DNA of 64,000 bases from Tatlockia sp. (GCA_013697725.1 JACCWI010000058.1:1-64000); one strand, 5' to 3'; positions 1 to 10,541 are shown, numbered from the stretch's first letter. The notes: generated by a model from the letters alone, not told the origin. Numbers and translations: made by a program.

Positions 1-127
1 AGGTGATAACGTTCAAATGACGGTTTGCTTGCATTCGCCAATTGCTATGGATGAAGGATTGCGATTTGCAATTCGAGAAGGTGGCCGCACTGTTGGTGCC
101 GGTGTCGTCGCAAAGATCATTGAGTAA
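1..127 (+). CDS. tuf: Elongation factor Tu, 3' end only
   Basis: The last 41 codons of EF-Tu run in from the left edge and end at a TAA at 125-127. The visible residues include [20 protein letters not shown] and the terminal [11 protein letters not shown], which are the characteristic end of domain III of the GTPase that delivers aminoacyl-tRNA to the ribosome. The gene directly precedes rpsJ with only 6 bases between them, the usual str/S10 junction in gammaproteobacteria. The start and the GTP-binding domain lie outside the window. Confidence 0.97.
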   Translation, partial: GDNVQMTVCLHSPIAMDEGLRFAIREGGRTVGAGVVAKIIE

Positions 128-133
128 TATAAA

Positions 134-454
134 ATGAGCAACAATCAAAATATTAAAATTAGATTAAAGTCCTTTGATCACAGGTTAATTGATTTATCAA
201 CTCGTGAGATTGTAGATACAGCAAAACGTACTGGAGCACAAATTCGTGGTCCAATACCTTTGCCAATTCGCAAAGAGAAATTTACTGTATTGACCTCTCC
301 ACATGTCAATAAAGATGCACGCGATCAATATGAATTGCGTACCCACAAGCGGTTAGTAGTTATTGTGCACCCTACAGAAAAAACAGTAGATGCATTAATG
401 AAGCTTGACTTAGCAGCTGGTGTAGATGTGCAAATTAGTCTTGATGACGAATAG
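134..454 (+). CDS. rpsJ: 30S ribosomal protein S10
   Basis: First gene of the S10 operon. The 106-residue product begins with [14 protein letters not shown] after a few extra residues and carries the S10 signature region [20 protein letters not shown]. It binds 16S rRNA in the 30S head and in other bacteria also takes part in NusB-dependent antitermination. It is about three residues longer than the E. coli protein. The start lies 6 bases after the tuf stop without an obvious Shine-Dalgarno sequence, suggesting translational coupling to tuf. Confidence 0.97.
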   Translation: MSNNQNIKIRLKSFDHRLIDLSTREIVDTAKRTGAQIRGPIPLPIRKEKFTVLTSPHVNKDARDQYELRTHKRLVVIVHPTEKTVDALMKLDLAAGVDVQISLDDE

Positions 455-490
455 TCTGATTAAGGCAAGAGTTATTAACGAGGTGTTGCA

Positions 491-1141
491 ATGACGATTG
501 GGTTATTAGGCCGTAAAATCGGTATGACACGGGTTTTTACAGAAGATGGTGTTTCAATACCAGTTTCTGTAGTAGAAGTATTACCTAACCGAGTGTCTCA
601 AATAAAAACTTTAGATAAAGATGGTTATACTGCGATTCAGCTTACGGGTGGTAAGAAAAAATCAAGCCACGTTAATAAGCCGCTAGCAGGTCATTTTGCT
701 TTAGCACAAATTGAAGCTGGCGACTTGATGAGTGAATTCTCTGTAGATTCAATTGATGAATACAGTGCAGGCCAATTATTATCTGTAAATGATATTTTCA
801 ACGAAGGACAGTTTGTTGATGTTGCCGCCAACTCCAAAGGTAAAGGTTTTGCTGGTACTGTCAAACGTTACAACTTTCGTACACAAGATGCTACACATGG
901 TAATTCACGTTCGCATCGAGTTCCTGGCTCAATTGGGCAGAATCAGACACCAGGCCGTGTATTTAAAGGTAAAAAAATGGCAGGACATATGGGTAATGTG
1001 CGCTGCACAACACAAAGCCTAGAGCTAGTCCGCGTAGACAAAGAGCGAAATTTACTTTTAATTAAAGGCGCTATTCCAGGGTGTCCTGGAGCAAGAGTTG
1101 AAGTAAGGCCCGCTGTGAAGAAGAAACAAAGGGGCAAATGA
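491..1141 (+). CDS. rplC: 50S ribosomal protein L3
   Basis: 216 residues, the usual L3 length. The start [16 protein letters not shown] is the classic L3 N-terminus, and the loop around residues 125-165 ([29 protein letters not shown]) is the conserved extension that reaches the peptidyl transferase centre. A GAGGTG ribosome-binding site sits 5 bases before the ATG. The stop overlaps the first bases of rplD, so the pair is probably translationally coupled. Confidence 0.97.
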   Translation: MTIGLLGRKIGMTRVFTEDGVSIPVSVVEVLPNRVSQIKTLDKDGYTAIQLTGGKKKSSHVNKPLAGHFALAQIEAGDLMSEFSVDSIDEYSAGQLLSVNDIFNEGQFVDVAANSKGKGFAGTVKRYNFRTQDATHGNSRSHRVPGSIGQNQTPGRVFKGKKMAGHMGNVRCTTQSLELVRVDKERNLLLIKGAIPGCPGARVEVRPAVKKKQRGK

Positions 1142-1746
1142 TGGAACTTATAACAAAAGATACAAAAGCTCAATTAGTAGTGAGCGATGAAGTGTTTGGC
1201 TATAACTACAATGAAGGTTTAATCCATCAAGCTGTAGTTACATTTATGAATAATGCTCGAAGTGGTAACAGCGCACAAAAAACTCGTGCTGAGGTTCGTG
1301 GCGGCGGTAGAAAGCCATGGAAACAAAAAGGAACAGGGCGTGCAAGAGCGGGTACAATTCGCAGTCCAATTTGGCGTTCTGGCGGAGTGACCTTTGCTTC
1401 TAAAAAGCGTGACTATAGCCAAAAATTTAATAAAAAAATGTACAAAAGAGCAATGCGTAGTATAATCTCCGAGCTTCATCGTACAGAAAACTTAGTGGTT
1501 GTGAGCGAATTTCAATGTCAATCACATAAGACTAAAGAATTTGTTAGTAAAATGAATGAATTAGAATTAAAAAATGCATTGATTATTATGAATGAAGTGG
1601 GTGAGCATGAATACCTTGCTTCACGTAATCTTTATCATTATGACATTTGCGATGTAAATTGCTTAGATCCTGTTAGCCTACTACGTTTTGAGAAAGTACT
1701 CATTACTGAGAGTGCAATTAAGAATTTAGAGGAGCAGTTACAATGA
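1141..1746 (+). CDS. rplD: 50S ribosomal protein L4
   Basis: 201 residues, matching E. coli L4. The conserved loop near residues 45-85 ([20 protein letters not shown]) lines the exit tunnel. Two consecutive ATGs occur at 1138 and 1141; the second is preferred because the AAGGGG ribosome-binding site is then 6 bases away and the protein starts MELITKD like its homologues. In E. coli L4 represses its own operon through the S10 leader and Rho-dependent termination, but that leader is outside this window. Confidence 0.95.
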   Translation: MELITKDTKAQLVVSDEVFGYNYNEGLIHQAVVTFMNNARSGNSAQKTRAEVRGGGRKPWKQKGTGRARAGTIRSPIWRSGGVTFASKKRDYSQKFNKKMYKRAMRSIISELHRTENLVVVSEFQCQSHKTKEFVSKMNELELKNALIIMNEVGEHEYLASRNLYHYDICDVNCLDPVSLLRFEKVLITESAIKNLEEQLQ

Positions 1747-2039
1747 ATGCCGAGCATATATTAATGGTACTGCGGGAGCCACATACTTCTGAGAAGGCTA
1801 CCATCTTAGCGGATAAGTTAAAGCAGTTTACATTTAAAGTATTAAAAACAGCGACAAAGCAAGAAATTAAACTTGCTGTTGAACAGATGTTTAATGTCAA
1901 AGTAAAAAATGTATCAGTTCTAAATGTTAAAGGTAAGAAAAAGCGGTTTAAACAAACGAGCGGAAAACGTTCAGATTGGAAAAAAGCTTTCGTCTCTTTA
2001 CATAAAGATTTTGACATTGACTTTACAGCGACAGAATAA
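1743..2039 (+). CDS. rplW: 50S ribosomal protein L23
   Basis: 98 residues. The motif [20 protein letters not shown] near the N-terminus and GRRSDWKKA-like residues ([13 protein letters not shown]) near residue 80 identify L23, which sits at the tunnel exit and docks trigger factor and SRP. Its ATG overlaps the rplD TGA by four bases (ATGA), and a GAGGAG site lies just upstream. Confidence 0.96.
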   Translation: MNAEHILMVLREPHTSEKATILADKLKQFTFKVLKTATKQEIKLAVEQMFNVKVKNVSVLNVKGKKKRFKQTSGKRSDWKKAFVSLHKDFDIDFTATE

Positions 2040-2050
2040 GGCAGATTAAG

Positions 2051-2878
2051 ATGGCACTATTAAAATCTAAACCCACCTCACCAGGAAAACGCGGTGAGAT
2101 ACGTGTGGTCCATCACCATATTCACAAAGGGCAGCCACATGCAGCTCTTGTTGAGAAGTTAAATAAATCTGGTGGTCGTAATAATCAGGGTCGCATCACA
2201 GTACGACATATTGGTGGGGGAGCCCGCGCCAAATATCGTATAATCGACTTTAAAAGATTAAAAGATGGAATAGAAGCAAAAGTTGAACGTATAGAATATG
2301 ATCCTAATCGCTCTGCTTTGATTGCATTAGTTGTTTACAAAGATGGTGAACGACGGTACATTATTGCACCTTCTGGACTAGAGGCAGGAAATATAATTGT
2401 AAGTGGTGAGGATTCGCCAATTAGCGTTGGGAATAGTTTACCCTTGCGTAATATCCCGGTGGGAACAACAATTCACTGCGTCGAGCTTAAGCCGGGTAAA
2501 GGTGCGCAAATGATACGAAGCGCCGGATGTAGCGCTCAAATTGTTGCAAAAGAAGGTAGTTATGCAACTTTAAAGCTTCGATCAGGTGAAATGCGTAAAG
2601 TTCAGACCTTATGTAGAGCAGTTATTGGTGAAGTAAGTAATAGTGAACACAGCTTACGTTCTCTTGGTAAAGCTGGAGCAAACCGATGGAGAGGAATTAG
2701 ACCAACAGTTCGTGGTGTTGCTATGAATCCTGTTGATCACCCACATGGTGGCGGCGAAGGTCGAACATCTGGTGGACGTCATCCAGTAACTCCTTGGGGT
2801 GTGCCAACTAAAGGGTACAAAACTAGAAGTAATAAGCGTACTGATCGTTTCATTGTCAGAAGACGTAAGAAAAAATAA
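2051..2878 (+). CDS. rplB: 50S ribosomal protein L2
   Basis: 275 residues, full length. The C-terminal signature [20 protein letters not shown] contains the essential histidine region needed for peptidyl transferase assembly, followed by a basic tail RRRKKK. It starts 11 bases after rplW in the usual S10 operon order. Confidence 0.97.
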   Translation: MALLKSKPTSPGKRGEIRVVHHHIHKGQPHAALVEKLNKSGGRNNQGRITVRHIGGGARAKYRIIDFKRLKDGIEAKVERIEYDPNRSALIALVVYKDGERRYIIAPSGLEAGNIIVSGEDSPISVGNSLPLRNIPVGTTIHCVELKPGKGAQMIRSAGCSAQIVAKEGSYATLKLRSGEMRKVQTLCRAVIGEVSNSEHSLRSLGKAGANRWRGIRPTVRGVAMNPVDHPHGGGEGRTSGGRHPVTPWGVPTKGYKTRSNKRTDRFIVRRRKKK

Positions 2879-2898
2879 TTAGCTAAGAGGATATCAAG

Positions 2899-3177
2899 GT
2901 GACACGTTCTATTAGAAAAGGCCCTTTTGTCGATACTCACTTAATAAATAAAGTTGAAGCGGCAATTGCGTCTAAGTCAAAAAAACCGATTAAAACTTGG
3001 TCTAGGCGTTCAACAATTGTACCCGAGATGATCGATCTTACAATAGCTGTTCATAATGGTAAGGACCATGTTCCTGTTTATATTACAGATAATATGGTTG
3101 GTCATAAATTAGGTGAGTTTGCAATGACCCGCACTTTTAAAGGCCATTCTGGTGACAGAAAAGCCAAAGGTAAGTAA
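2899..3177 (+). CDS. rpsS: 30S ribosomal protein S19
   Basis: 92 residues beginning at a GTG codon, with AGAGG about 9 bases upstream. The N-terminal [11 protein letters not shown] and the motif [20 protein letters not shown] are diagnostic of S19, which forms a complex with S13 in the 30S head and contacts the A-site tRNA. Confidence 0.96.
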   Translation: MTRSIRKGPFVDTHLINKVEAAIASKSKKPIKTWSRRSTIVPEMIDLTIAVHNGKDHVPVYITDNMVGHKLGEFAMTRTFKGHSGDRKAKGK

Positions 3178-3186
3178 GAGGCAATG

Positions 3187-3522
3187 ATGGAAGTTATAGC
3201 AAAATTAAGAAATGCACCACTATCTGCTCAAAAAGGCAGATTAGTCGCGGATATGATTAGATTAATGAAAGTATCCAAGGCAATTGATGTTTTGAAATTT
3301 ACCCCAAAAAAGGGTGCGCAGTTAATGTTGAAATTATTAGAGTCTGCTATAGCAAACGCTGAAAATAACAACGGCGCTGATATTGATGAACTCAAAGTAG
3401 GTGTGGTTTGTGTGGATGAGGCAGCAACTTTGAAACGAATTAGTCCTCGTGCTAAAGGTCGTGCAAATCGTATTTGTAAACGAACCTGCCATATCACAAT
3501 TAAAGTGTCTGACGAGGAATAG
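3187..3522 (+). CDS. rplV: 50S ribosomal protein L22
   Basis: 111 residues starting [20 protein letters not shown]. Two adjacent ATGs exist (3184 and 3187); the second gives a 5-base spacing to the AAGAGG site and the conserved N-terminus. The region [20 protein letters not shown] and the beta-hairpin residues [11 protein letters not shown] that reach into the exit tunnel are intact. Confidence 0.95.
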   Translation: MEVIAKLRNAPLSAQKGRLVADMIRLMKVSKAIDVLKFTPKKGAQLMLKLLESAIANAENNNGADIDELKVGVVCVDEAATLKRISPRAKGRANRICKRTCHITIKVSDEE

Positions 3523-3524
3523 CA

Positions 3525-4181
3525 ATGGGACAAAAAGTTAACCCTATAGGTATACGATTAGGTATAACTCAAGATTGGAACTCAAAGTGGTATGCTTCCA
3601 AGAATTATGCTCAATACTTAAACCAGGATATTAATCTTCGTAAAGATTTGAAGAAAAAATTAATGTCCGCTGCCGTAAGCAAAATTAAAATTGAACGACC
3701 AGCTAATAATGCTGTCGTTACTATTCTAACAGCACGGCCTGGTGTAATTATTGGCAAAAAAGGTGGTGGAATAGAAACCTTGAGAGCAGAGATTGCAGCC
3801 AAGCTTGGAGTGCCTGTTCACTTAAACATTGAAGAAATTCGAAAACCTGAGCTCGATGCAGTTCTTGTTGGAGAAGGTATAGCTCAGCAGTTGGAACAGC
3901 GTGTTATGTTCAGACGTGCGATGAAAAGAGCAGTAACTTCTGCAATGAAAGCAGGAGCAAAGGGAATTAAAATTTGTGTTAGTGGACGTTTAGGTGGTGC
4001 CGAAATTGCAAGAAGTGAATGGTACCGTGAAGGACGAGTCCCTCTGCATACCTTTCGCGCAGACGTTGATTATGGAACTGCTGAAGCAAAAACTACTTAT
4101 GGAATCATAGGTGTTAAAGTCTGGATTTTTAAAGGGGAAGTTCTTCCGCAAAAATCACGCAACAGCGAAAGCGGTAAGTAA
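3525..4181 (+). CDS. rpsC: 30S ribosomal protein S3
   Basis: 218 residues with [14 protein letters not shown] at the start. The KH domain motif [14 protein letters not shown] lies near residues 75-90, and the C-terminal domain has [14 protein letters not shown]3 lies at the mRNA entry channel and helps unwind structured mRNA. The gene starts 2 bases after the rplV stop with GAGGAA as ribosome-binding site. Confidence 0.97.
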   Translation: MGQKVNPIGIRLGITQDWNSKWYASKNYAQYLNQDINLRKDLKKKLMSAAVSKIKIERPANNAVVTILTARPGVIIGKKGGGIETLRAEIAAKLGVPVHLNIEEIRKPELDAVLVGEGIAQQLEQRVMFRRAMKRAVTSAMKAGAKGIKICVSGRLGGAEIARSEWYREGRVPLHTFRADVDYGTAEAKTTYGIIGVKVWIFKGEVLPQKSRNSESGK

Positions 4182-4197
4182 GTGAGGAATTACAATC

Positions 4198-4611
4198 ATG
4201 TTACAGCCAAAACGAACGAAATATCGTAAGCAAATGAAAGGAAGGAACCGCGGTTTAGCTCTTAGAGGCTCAACTGTAAGCTTTGGGGAATTCGGACTTA
4301 AAGCTATCGAACGAGGACGTTTGACCGCTCGTCAAATTGAAGCAGCACGACGAGCAATGACCAGGCATATTAAGCGTGGTGGAAAAATTTGGATCCGAGT
4401 ATTTCCAGATAAACCTATTACTCAAAAACCACTTGAAGTAAGAATGGGTAAAGGTAAAGGTAGCGTTGAATACTGGGTTGCTCAGATTCAGCCAGGAAAA
4501 GTATTATTTGAAATGGAAGGTGTTAGTAAAGAGCTAGCGATGGAAGCATTTGATCTAGCTAAAGCTAAATTGCCTTTCAAAGTAATGTTTGAAGAGCGTA
4601 AGGTGATGTGA
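4198..4611 (+). CDS. rplP: 50S ribosomal protein L16
   Basis: 137 residues with the L16 N-terminus [19 protein letters not shown] and the motif [20 protein letters not shown] followed by [11 protein letters not shown]16 contacts the CCA end and elbow of the A-site tRNA. GAGGA precedes the ATG. The TGA shares one base with the ATG of rpmC. Confidence 0.97.
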   Translation: MLQPKRTKYRKQMKGRNRGLALRGSTVSFGEFGLKAIERGRLTARQIEAARRAMTRHIKRGGKIWIRVFPDKPITQKPLEVRMGKGKGSVEYWVAQIQPGKVLFEMEGVSKELAMEAFDLAKAKLPFKVMFEERKVM

Positions 4612-4817
4612 TGAAAGATATTAAAGAGTTAAGAAGCTTAGCTGTTGAGGAACTGCAATCTGAATTACTATCTCTACGTAAATCGCAATTAAATATGCGA
4701 ATCAGAAAAGCAAGTGGCTCTCTTGATAAGACACACTTAATTACCCAAGTCAGAAAAGCTATTGCTCGTGTTAAAACAATCATGTCTGAAAAGGTGGGAA
4801 AGAGTGATGGAAAATAG
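4611..4817 (+). CDS. rpmC: 50S ribosomal protein L29
   Basis: 68 residues, two-helix protein [15 protein letters not shown] with the typical [10 protein letters not shown] middle segment. It binds near the exit tunnel next to L23. The start at 4611 is chosen over a GTG at 4608 because AAGGTG is then 5 bases upstream. The C-terminal tail is a few residues longer than in E. coli and overlaps the start of rpsQ by 11 bases. Confidence 0.93.
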   Translation: MKDIKELRSLAVEELQSELLSLRKSQLNMRIRKASGSLDKTHLITQVRKAIARVKTIMSEKVGKSDGK

Positions 4818-5058
4818 TGAATCAGCTGGCAGAACTATAGTAGGTAAGGTTGTTAGTGATAAAATGCAAAAAACTATTGTTGTATTGGTTGAGCGAACTG
4901 TCAAACATCCAAAATACGGAAAAATCATGAAACGCAGAACAAAACTGCATGCTCATGATGAAAATCAAGTAAGTAAGATCGGAAATACAGTAAAAATACG
5001 TGAATCTCGACCACTCTCAAAAATGAAAAGTTGGGTCCTTGTAGAAGTAATTTCTTGA
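4807..5058 (+). CDS. rpsQ: 30S ribosomal protein S17
   Basis: 83 residues, starting [21 protein letters not shown]. The motif [19 protein letters not shown] and the later [18 protein letters not shown] are typical of this OB-fold protein. A longer frame opening at 4762 is rejected as start because the extra residues resemble no S17 N-terminus and AAGGTGGG lies just before 4807. It is the last gene of the S10 operon. Confidence 0.95.
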   Translation: MENSESAGRTIVGKVVSDKMQKTIVVLVERTVKHPKYGKIMKRRTKLHAHDENQVSKIGNTVKIRESRPLSKMKSWVLVEVIS

Positions 5059-5073
5059 TGTTAACTGTTTTTC

Positions 5074-5102
5074 TTTTAAAGCTGCGAGAGGCCTGATATA
5101 AT
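5074..5102 (+). promoter_or_regulatory. Probable spc operon promoter (extended -10)
   Basis: The 85-base gap between rpsQ and rplN contains TGATATAAT (5094-5102), a perfect extended -10 element. A weak TTTTAA -35 candidate lies 17 bases upstream at 5074-5079. E. coli has its spc promoter at exactly this gene junction, so location and sequence agree. The GCTGC/GCAGC arms flanking the -10 followed by CTTTTT could also give weak termination of the S10 transcript. Confidence 0.6.
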
Positions 5103-5143
5103 CAGCAGCCTTTTTCTGGTCGAATTTAGAGCTGGAGAATTAA

Positions 5144-5509
5144 ATGATACAAATGCAAACTGTGCTCGAAGTTGCAGATAATAGCGGAGCACGTAGAGTG
5201 ATGTGTATCAAAGTGCTTGGTGGATCACACAGACGTTATGCACGTGTTGGTGATGTAATTAAAGTAAGCATTAAAGATGCAATACCACGAAGTAAAGTGA
5301 AGAAAGGTGCTGTAATGAAAGCCGTTGTAGTTAGAACTTGTCAAGGTGTACGCCGAGATGATGGTTCACTTATACGTTTTGACGGTAACGCAGCTGTACT
5401 TCTGAATAACCAAAACGAGCCTATAGGTACACGTATATTTGGCCCTGTAACTCGTGAGCTAAGAGAGCGGTTTATGAAAATCATATCTCTTGCGCCCGAA
5501 GTATTGTAA
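5144..5509 (+). CDS. rplN: 50S ribosomal protein L14
   Basis: 121 residues. [20 protein letters not shown] is the L14 signature start, and the C-terminus [20 protein letters not shown] is intact. L14 forms an intersubunit bridge with 16S rRNA and is the target of RsfS silencing. It opens the spc operon; GGAG lies 7 bases upstream of the ATG. Confidence 0.97.
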   Translation: MIQMQTVLEVADNSGARRVMCIKVLGGSHRRYARVGDVIKVSIKDAIPRSKVKKGAVMKAVVVRTCQGVRRDDGSLIRFDGNAAVLLNNQNEPIGTRIFGPVTRELRERFMKIISLAPEVL

Positions 5510-5521
5510 TAGGGGTAAGCT

Positions 5522-5842
5522 ATGAAACGTATAAAATCGGGTGATACAGTAATTGTTATAGCCGGAAAAAGTAAAGGTGTAGTTGGTAAAGCTAAAATGG
5601 CTGGGAAAAAAGTGATTGTTGAAGGTGCTAACACTATTAAAAAGCATGTTAAACCTAATCCTCAGTTAAAGCAGGACGGTGGCATAATCACCATAGACGC
5701 TCCAATAGATATTTCTAATGTTGCTATATGTAATCCTGCAGGCAAACCAGATAAAGTCGGTTTTAAATTTATTGAAAAAGACGGTAAAAAGAACAAAGTT
5801 AGATACTATAAATCAAATAATGAAGTAATTGACCTTGTCTAA
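5522..5842 (+). CDS. rplX: 50S ribosomal protein L24
   Basis: 106 residues with an N-terminal KOW motif (IKSGDTVIVIAGKSKGVVGK) and the following VIVEGANTIKKHVKPN. L24 initiates 50S assembly. Spacing to rplN is 12 bases, with AGGGG as ribosome-binding site. Confidence 0.96.
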   Translation: MKRIKSGDTVIVIAGKSKGVVGKAKMAGKKVIVEGANTIKKHVKPNPQLKQDGGIITIDAPIDISNVAICNPAGKPDKVGFKFIEKDGKKNKVRYYKSNNEVIDLV

Positions 5843-5855
5843 TTAGGTGACGGAA

Positions 5856-6407
5856 ATGGCTAGACTTAAAGAGTTCTACAAGAAAGAAGTAGTCGAAATG
5901 ATGGTTAAAAAATTCGGCTATAAAAGTGTGATGGAAGTTCCAAAGATCCTTAAAATCACTCTGAACATGGGTGTTGGAGAGGCTGTTGGGGATAAAAAAG
6001 TTATGACACACGCTGTGGAAGATATGACTTTAATATCTGGACAAAAGCCTGTTGTAACTAATGCAAAAAAATCACTGGCAGGTTTTAAAATTCGTGAAGG
6101 TTGGCCGATTGGTTGCAAAGTAACTTTACGAAGTAAAAAAATGTATGAGTTTTTGGATCGTTTAATCAATATAACTTTACCACGAGTTCGCGATTTTCGT
6201 GGCTTAAATCCCAAATCATTTGATGGTACTGGGAACTATAGTATGGGAATTCATGAGCAAATAGTTTTTCCAGAAATAGATTTTGATAAAACTGATGGTA
6301 TTCGTGGTTTAGATATTTGTATAACTACTAGTGCTAAAACAAATGAAGAAGCGAAGGCCTTGTTAACAGCTTTTAACCTGCCTTTGAAAGACAGAGATAA
6401 ACACTAA
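5856..6407 (+). CDS. rplE: 50S ribosomal protein L5
   Basis: 183 residues starting [16 protein letters not shown]. The motif [12 protein letters not shown] and the terminal region [18 protein letters not shown] identify L5, which binds 5S rRNA and the P-site tRNA. A GTG at 5847 would add three residues; the ATG at 5856 is chosen because AGGTGA lies 6 bases upstream and gives the usual L5 N-terminus. Confidence 0.95.
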   Translation: MARLKEFYKKEVVEMMVKKFGYKSVMEVPKILKITLNMGVGEAVGDKKVMTHAVEDMTLISGQKPVVTNAKKSLAGFKIREGWPIGCKVTLRSKKMYEFLDRLINITLPRVRDFRGLNPKSFDGTGNYSMGIHEQIVFPEIDFDKTDGIRGLDICITTSAKTNEEAKALLTAFNLPLKDRDKH

Positions 6408-6422
6408 AAAAGGTAATATATT

Positions 6423-6725
6423 GTGGCTAAAAAATCTATTCTCGCACGCGAAAAGAAAAGAACAAAACTTGTCGCGAAATACAAAGAGCGAAGAAATGAA
6501 CTAAAAGTTATAATCAAATCGTCTCAGGATGTTGATGCAATAATGGCTGCCCAACTTAAACTTGGTAAACTTCCATTAAATTCTAATCCTGTAAGAAACA
6601 GCACGCGTTGTCAGCAATGTGGACGTCCGCATGCCGTTTATCGCAAATTTGGACTTTGCAGGATTTGCCTTAGACAACAGCTTATGGCTGGAAATGTCAC
6701 AGGTGGTCGTAAATCCAGCTGGTAA
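6423..6725 (+). CDS. rpsN: 30S ribosomal protein S14, long form with zinc-ribbon cysteines
   Basis: 100 residues starting at GTG. The length and N-terminus [17 protein letters not shown] match the long gammaproteobacterial S14. The C-terminal half, however, keeps four cysteines at residues 63, 66, 79 and 82 (C-X2-C-X12-C-X2-C within [20 protein letters not shown]), the zinc-ribbon spacing seen in the short zinc-type S14 of Gram-positives. In E. coli these cysteines are absent. I recall Legionella S14 being of this form. It assembles into the 30S head. Confidence 0.95.
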   Translation: MAKKSILAREKKRTKLVAKYKERRNELKVIIKSSQDVDAIMAAQLKLGKLPLNSNPVRNSTRCQQCGRPHAVYRKFGLCRICLRQQLMAGNVTGGRKSSW

Positions 6726-6746
6726 ATTTTTTTATGGAGAACAACT

Positions 6747-7145
6747 GTGAGTATGCATGATCCTGTTGCTGACATGTTGACTAGAATTCGCAATGGTCAG
6801 CAAGCTAAACATGAGAGCGTAACCCTGAATTCCTCTAAATTAAAAGAAGAAATTGCAAGGGTACTAAAAGAAGAAGGTTATATATTAGATTATGATGTAC
6901 AGCCTCTAGAAAATAATCTTAAATCAATGACAATACAATTAAAGTATTATCATGGTCGACCTGTTATTGAGCGTATTAAACGTATAAGTCGTCCGGGTTT
7001 AAGGATTTATAAATCTTCTAAAGATCTACCACCCTCGATACCGGGTTTCGGCGTTGCTATTTTGACAACTTCTAAAGGAGTTATGACACATATAGCGGCG
7101 AGAAATAATGGTCTTGGTGGTGAAATAATCTGTGAAGTGGCCTAA
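6747..7145 (+). CDS. rpsH: 30S ribosomal protein S8
   Basis: 132 residues starting with GTG ([16 protein letters not shown]), GGAG about 8 bases upstream. The C-terminal motif [20 protein letters not shown] is characteristic. In E. coli S8 binds helix 21 of 16S rRNA and represses translation of the spc operon at rplE. Whether that site is retained here was not determined. Confidence 0.95.
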   Translation: MSMHDPVADMLTRIRNGQQAKHESVTLNSSKLKEEIARVLKEEGYILDYDVQPLENNLKSMTIQLKYYHGRPVIERIKRISRPGLRIYKSSKDLPPSIPGFGVAILTTSKGVMTHIAARNNGLGGEIICEVA

Positions 7146-7162
7146 TACTTGAGAGGAAAGAA

Positions 7163-7705
7163 ATGTCTAGAGTAGCAAAAGCCCCCATAGAGTTACCAGC
7201 AAATGTTGAGCTAACTGTGGGTAAAGATACCCTGACCATTAAAGGGCCTAAAGGTTCTTTAGTTCAACACTACAATAAACATGTAAAAGTTTGTGAAAGT
7301 GAAGATAATAGTAAAAAAATTACTTTTAGCCCTGCTTCAAATGATACAACTGCGTGGGCGCATGCTGGTACAGTTAGAGCGTTAGTTAGTAATATGGTCA
7401 AAGGTGTTACTAATGGATTTGATAAAACTTTGGAATTAGTAGGGGTTGGTTATCGAGCACAAGCAAACAACAAACTAGTGACTTTGTCATTAGGCTTCTC
7501 GCACCCAATTGAGTATAACTTGCCTGAAGGTGTTACAGCTGAAACGCCTAACAATACTACAATTATTATTCGTAGTATTGATAAACAACTTCTAGGTCAA
7601 GTTGCTTCTGAAATACGAGCATTCAGACCACCAGAGCCCTATAAGGGTAAAGGCGTAAAATACGCAGGTGAAAATATTGTTCGTAAAGAAGCCAAAAAGA
7701 AATAA
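7163..7705 (+). CDS. rplF: 50S ribosomal protein L6
   Basis: 180 residues. N-terminal MSRVAKAPIELPANVELTV and the C-terminal signature RPPEPYKGKGVKYAGENIVR with a lysine tail are typical of L6, which lies near the sarcin-ricin loop. A strong GAGAGGAAAG site precedes the ATG. Confidence 0.96.
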   Translation: MSRVAKAPIELPANVELTVGKDTLTIKGPKGSLVQHYNKHVKVCESEDNSKKITFSPASNDTTAWAHAGTVRALVSNMVKGVTNGFDKTLELVGVGYRAQANNKLVTLSLGFSHPIEYNLPEGVTAETPNNTTIIIRSIDKQLLGQVASEIRAFRPPEPYKGKGVKYAGENIVRKEAKKK

Positions 7706-7715
7706 GGTGTAAATC

Positions 7716-8072
7716 ATGAATAAATTTAAAACCCGTGTCCGTCGAGGTCTCAAGACTAAAGCAATATTACGCTATTCAACTAGACCAAGATTAGTGGTTC
7801 ATAGAAGCGGTTCACACATCTACTCACAGATTGTTATTCGTAGTGAGGGTGGTGATAAGGTAATTGTTTCAGCATCTACTCTTGATAAAGAACTCAAGTC
7901 CAAATTAACTGGAACGAAAGTCGAGCAAGCACAGCTTGTGGGTAAATTATTAGGTGAAAGAGCTAAGGCTAATAACGTAGTTGAAGTCTCTTTTGACCGA
8001 GCTGGGTATAAATACCATGGTCGTGTTAAAGCTTTGGCTGACGGCGCCCGTGAAGCTGGGTTAGATTTTTAA
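7716..8072 (+). CDS. rplR: 50S ribosomal protein L18
   Basis: 118 residues with [16 protein letters not shown] near the start and the C-terminal [20 protein letters not shown] that binds 5S rRNA with L5 and L25. The gene lies 10 bases after rplF, with AAGGTG as ribosome-binding site. Confidence 0.96.
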   Translation: MNKFKTRVRRGLKTKAILRYSTRPRLVVHRSGSHIYSQIVIRSEGGDKVIVSASTLDKELKSKLTGTKVEQAQLVGKLLGERAKANNVVEVSFDRAGYKYHGRVKALADGAREAGLDF

Positions 8073-8081
8073 GGAACGATT

Positions 8082-8591
8082 ATGGCATTTGATGATTCTA
8101 TGAAAACAGACGGACTCCAGGAAAAATTGGTTTCTGTTAATCGAACAGCGAAAGTTGTCAAGGGAGGCCGAGTTTTTGGCTTCGCAGTGTTAGTTGTTAT
8201 TGGCGATGGTAAAGGTAAAGTAGGCTTCGGGCGTGGAAAAGCACGTGAAGTACCAATTGCAATACAAAAAGCAATGGAACAAGCTCGAAAGAATATGACT
8301 TACATCGCTTTAGCAGGTACGACAATTTATCATGAAATTACTTGTAACTATGGTGCTTCTAAAGTATTCATGAAGCCAGCTAGTGAAGGTACTGGAATTA
8401 TTGCTGGTGGTGCAATGAGAGCCGTACTTGAAGTACTTGGCGTGCAAAATATTTTAGCAAAAAGCATTGGATCAACTAATCCAAGTAACATCGTACGTGC
8501 AACTATTAAAGCGCTTACCCAAATCGGAACTCCTGATTATGTGGCGGCTAAACGCGGTAAATCTGTTGCTGAAATAATGGCGGATAAATAA
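8082..8591 (+). CDS. rpsE: 30S ribosomal protein S5
   Basis: 169 residues. The N-terminal double-stranded-RNA-binding-like domain has [20 protein letters not shown]; the C-terminal domain has [20 protein letters not shown]5 contributes to decoding accuracy and mRNA unwinding. Its TAA shares a base with the rpmD start. Confidence 0.97.
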   Translation: MAFDDSMKTDGLQEKLVSVNRTAKVVKGGRVFGFAVLVVIGDGKGKVGFGRGKAREVPIAIQKAMEQARKNMTYIALAGTTIYHEITCNYGASKVFMKPASEGTGIIAGGAMRAVLEVLGVQNILAKSIGSTNPSNIVRATIKALTQIGTPDYVAAKRGKSVAEIMADK

Positions 8592-8776
8592 TGAGTAAGA
8601 AATTAAAAATTACTTTGGTGAAATCTACTATTGGACGTAAATCAAAACACATTGAAATTGCTAAGCAATTAGGTTTAGGTAAATTGAATTCTTGTGTTGT
8701 TCATAATGATATACCAGCCATTCGTGGTTTAGTTAATTCAATATACTACATGTTGCAAGTAGAGGAGTGTAAGTAA
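8591..8776 (+). CDS. rpmD: 50S ribosomal protein L30
   Basis: 61 residues, the usual short bacterial L30. [18 protein letters not shown] and the following LGLGKLN-type motif are conserved. It overlaps rpsE and rplO by one base each (TAATG junctions), implying coupled translation. Confidence 0.95.
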   Translation: MSKKLKITLVKSTIGRKSKHIEIAKQLGLGKLNSCVVHNDIPAIRGLVNSIYYMLQVEECK

Positions 8777-9210
8777 TGAATTTGAATACACTGTCTCCAG
8801 ATCCTGGTTCAAAACCTAATAGAAGACGGGTTGGACGTGGAATTGGATCTGGCTTAGGAAAAACTTCTGGAAAAGGTCATAAAGGCCAAAAAGCAAGAGC
8901 GGGTGGATATCATAAGGTCGGATTTGAAGGTGGCCAAATGCCTATTCAAAGACGTTTGCCTAAAATGGGATTTACCTCTCGTGTTTCCAAGACCGTTGAT
9001 CAAGTGACGCTAAGCGAACTTGCTGGATTAAATTCTGAAACAATTGATTTGGAATTATTAAAATCATCAGGCTTAGTTAATAAATCTATACGTGAAGTTA
9101 AGGTTATCTTATCTGGTGAAGTTAACGTTCCGCTAAAACTCAAAGGTTTGCGTGTCACTAAAGGGGCTCGAGCTGCGATTGAGCAAGCTGGTGGAAGCAT
9201 TATAGAGTGA
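8776..9210 (+). CDS. rplO: 50S ribosomal protein L15
   Basis: 144 residues. The glycine- and basic-rich N-terminus [20 protein letters not shown] and the C-terminal [16 protein letters not shown] are typical. GAGGAG sits upstream of the ATG. The stop lies immediately before secY. Confidence 0.96.
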   Translation: MNLNTLSPDPGSKPNRRRVGRGIGSGLGKTSGKGHKGQKARAGGYHKVGFEGGQMPIQRRLPKMGFTSRVSKTVDQVTLSELAGLNSETIDLELLKSSGLVNKSIREVKVILSGEVNVPLKLKGLRVTKGARAAIEQAGGSIIE

Positions 9211-9212
9211 CT

Positions 9213-10541
9213 ATGAATATGCAAAGGCAGAGTAGTAGTCAGTCCAAGGGCGGATTAGCTGAGCTTAAATCAAGATTAATTTTTGTGATTTTAGGAATCT
9301 TGGTTTATCGATTGGGTGCACATATACCTGTTCCTGGATTAGATCCGCAAAAGCTAACGAATTTTTTTGGCGAACAGCAAAATACAATATTTGGTTTATT
9401 TAATATGTTTTCTGGAGGAGCATTGTCAAGAGTGACAGTGTTTGCGATAGGAATTATGCCATATATTTCTGCGTCGATTATAATTCAGTTATTTTCTGTG
9501 GTATCACCGAGCCTTGAGCAACTCAAAAAGGAAGGTGAGTCTGGACGCAGAAAAATTAATCAGTATACTCGCTATCTAACACTCATATTGGCAATTTTCC
9601 AATCGTTAGGAATGGCGAGATGGCTTGCTAGTCAGCAAATTGCTATGAGCCCAGATATATTTTTCTACTTTACTGCTGTTGTGACCTTAGTTACTGGCAC
9701 GATGTTCTTGATGTGGTTAGGCGAACAAATTACTGAAAAAGGTGTTGGAAATGGTATTTCGCTGATTATTTTTTCAGGTATAGTATCCAGCATGCCTAAT
9801 GCTCTTGCTTCTGTTTTTCAACAGGTGAAGGAAGGGCAGATGCAAGCGCTTACCTTAATATTTGTTGCCGTAATTGTAGTGGTTGTAACTGGGTTTGTTG
9901 TTTTCATGGAACGAGCTCAGCGACGAATAAGGGTTAATTATGCTCAGCGTACTCATGGTCGCAAAGTATATGCAGCACAAACAAGTCATTTACCATTAAA
10001 GATAAATATGTCTGGAGTTATTCCACCCATATTTGCTTCAAGTATAATCTTACTTCCGGCTACGCTTGCGCAATTTTTTGCTAAAGGTAAAGGAATGGAT
10101 TGGCTTGCGGATATTGGCATGGCTTTATCGCCTGGACAACCTTTGTATTTGATTGTATATGGTGCAGCAATTTTATTCTTTGCATTCTTTTATGCTGCGC
10201 TAGTATTTAATCCCAAAGATACAGCGGATAATTTAAAAAAATCTGGTGCGTATATTCCAGGAATTCGTCCAGGTGAGCAAACAACAAGATATATTGATTT
10301 GGTTATGACGAGGTTAACTTTGGTAGGAGCCCTCTATTTGGTTTTAGTGTGCTTATTACCGCAAATTTTGATGTATACCTGGCATGTACCCTTCTATTTC
10401 GGTGGAACTTCACTGCTAATCATAGTGGTTGTAATTATGGACTTTGTAGCACAAGTACAAGCTCATCTTATGACTCAACAATATGATTCATTGATGAAAA
10501 AAGCTAATTTTAAAGGGACTAAATTGCCCGGTCTTTTATGA
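9213..10541 (+). CDS. secY: Protein translocase subunit SecY
   Basis: About 442 residues forming the ten-helix Sec channel of the inner membrane. The first helix region ([20 protein letters not shown]) leads into the plug segment [21 protein letters not shown] and the cytoplasmic loop [12 protein letters not shown] follow, and the C-terminal helix ends near residue 420. Start is uncertain: GTG 9207, ATG 9213 and ATG 9219 are all possible, and no strong ribosome-binding site separates them. Translation is probably coupled to rplO. Confidence 0.95.
   Translation: MNMQRQSSSQSKGGLAELKSRLIFVILGILVYRLGAHIPVPGLDPQKLTNFFGEQQNTIFGLFNMFSGGALSRVTVFAIGIMPYISASIIIQLFSVVSPSLEQLKKEGESGRRKINQYTRYLTLILAIFQSLGMARWLASQQIAMSPDIFFYFTAVVTLVTGTMFLMWLGEQITEKGVGNGISLIIFSGIVSSMPNALASVFQQVKEGQMQALTLIFVAVIVVVVTGFVVFMERAQRRIRVNYAQRTHGRKVYAAQTSHLPLKINMSGVIPPIFASSIILLPATLAQFFAKGKGMDWLADIGMALSPGQPLYLIVYGAAILFFAFFYAALVFNPKDTADNLKKSGAYIPGIRPGEQTTRYIDLVMTRLTLVGALYLVLVCLLPQILMYTWHVPFYFGGTSLLIIVVVIMDFVAQVQAHLMTQQYDSLMKKANFKGTKLPGLL

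Noticed and set aside
943-1173. 76-codon antisense frame across rplC, and similar antisense frames across other ribosomal genes
   Set aside because: Shadow frames opposite strongly conserved coding sequence, without ribosome-binding sites.
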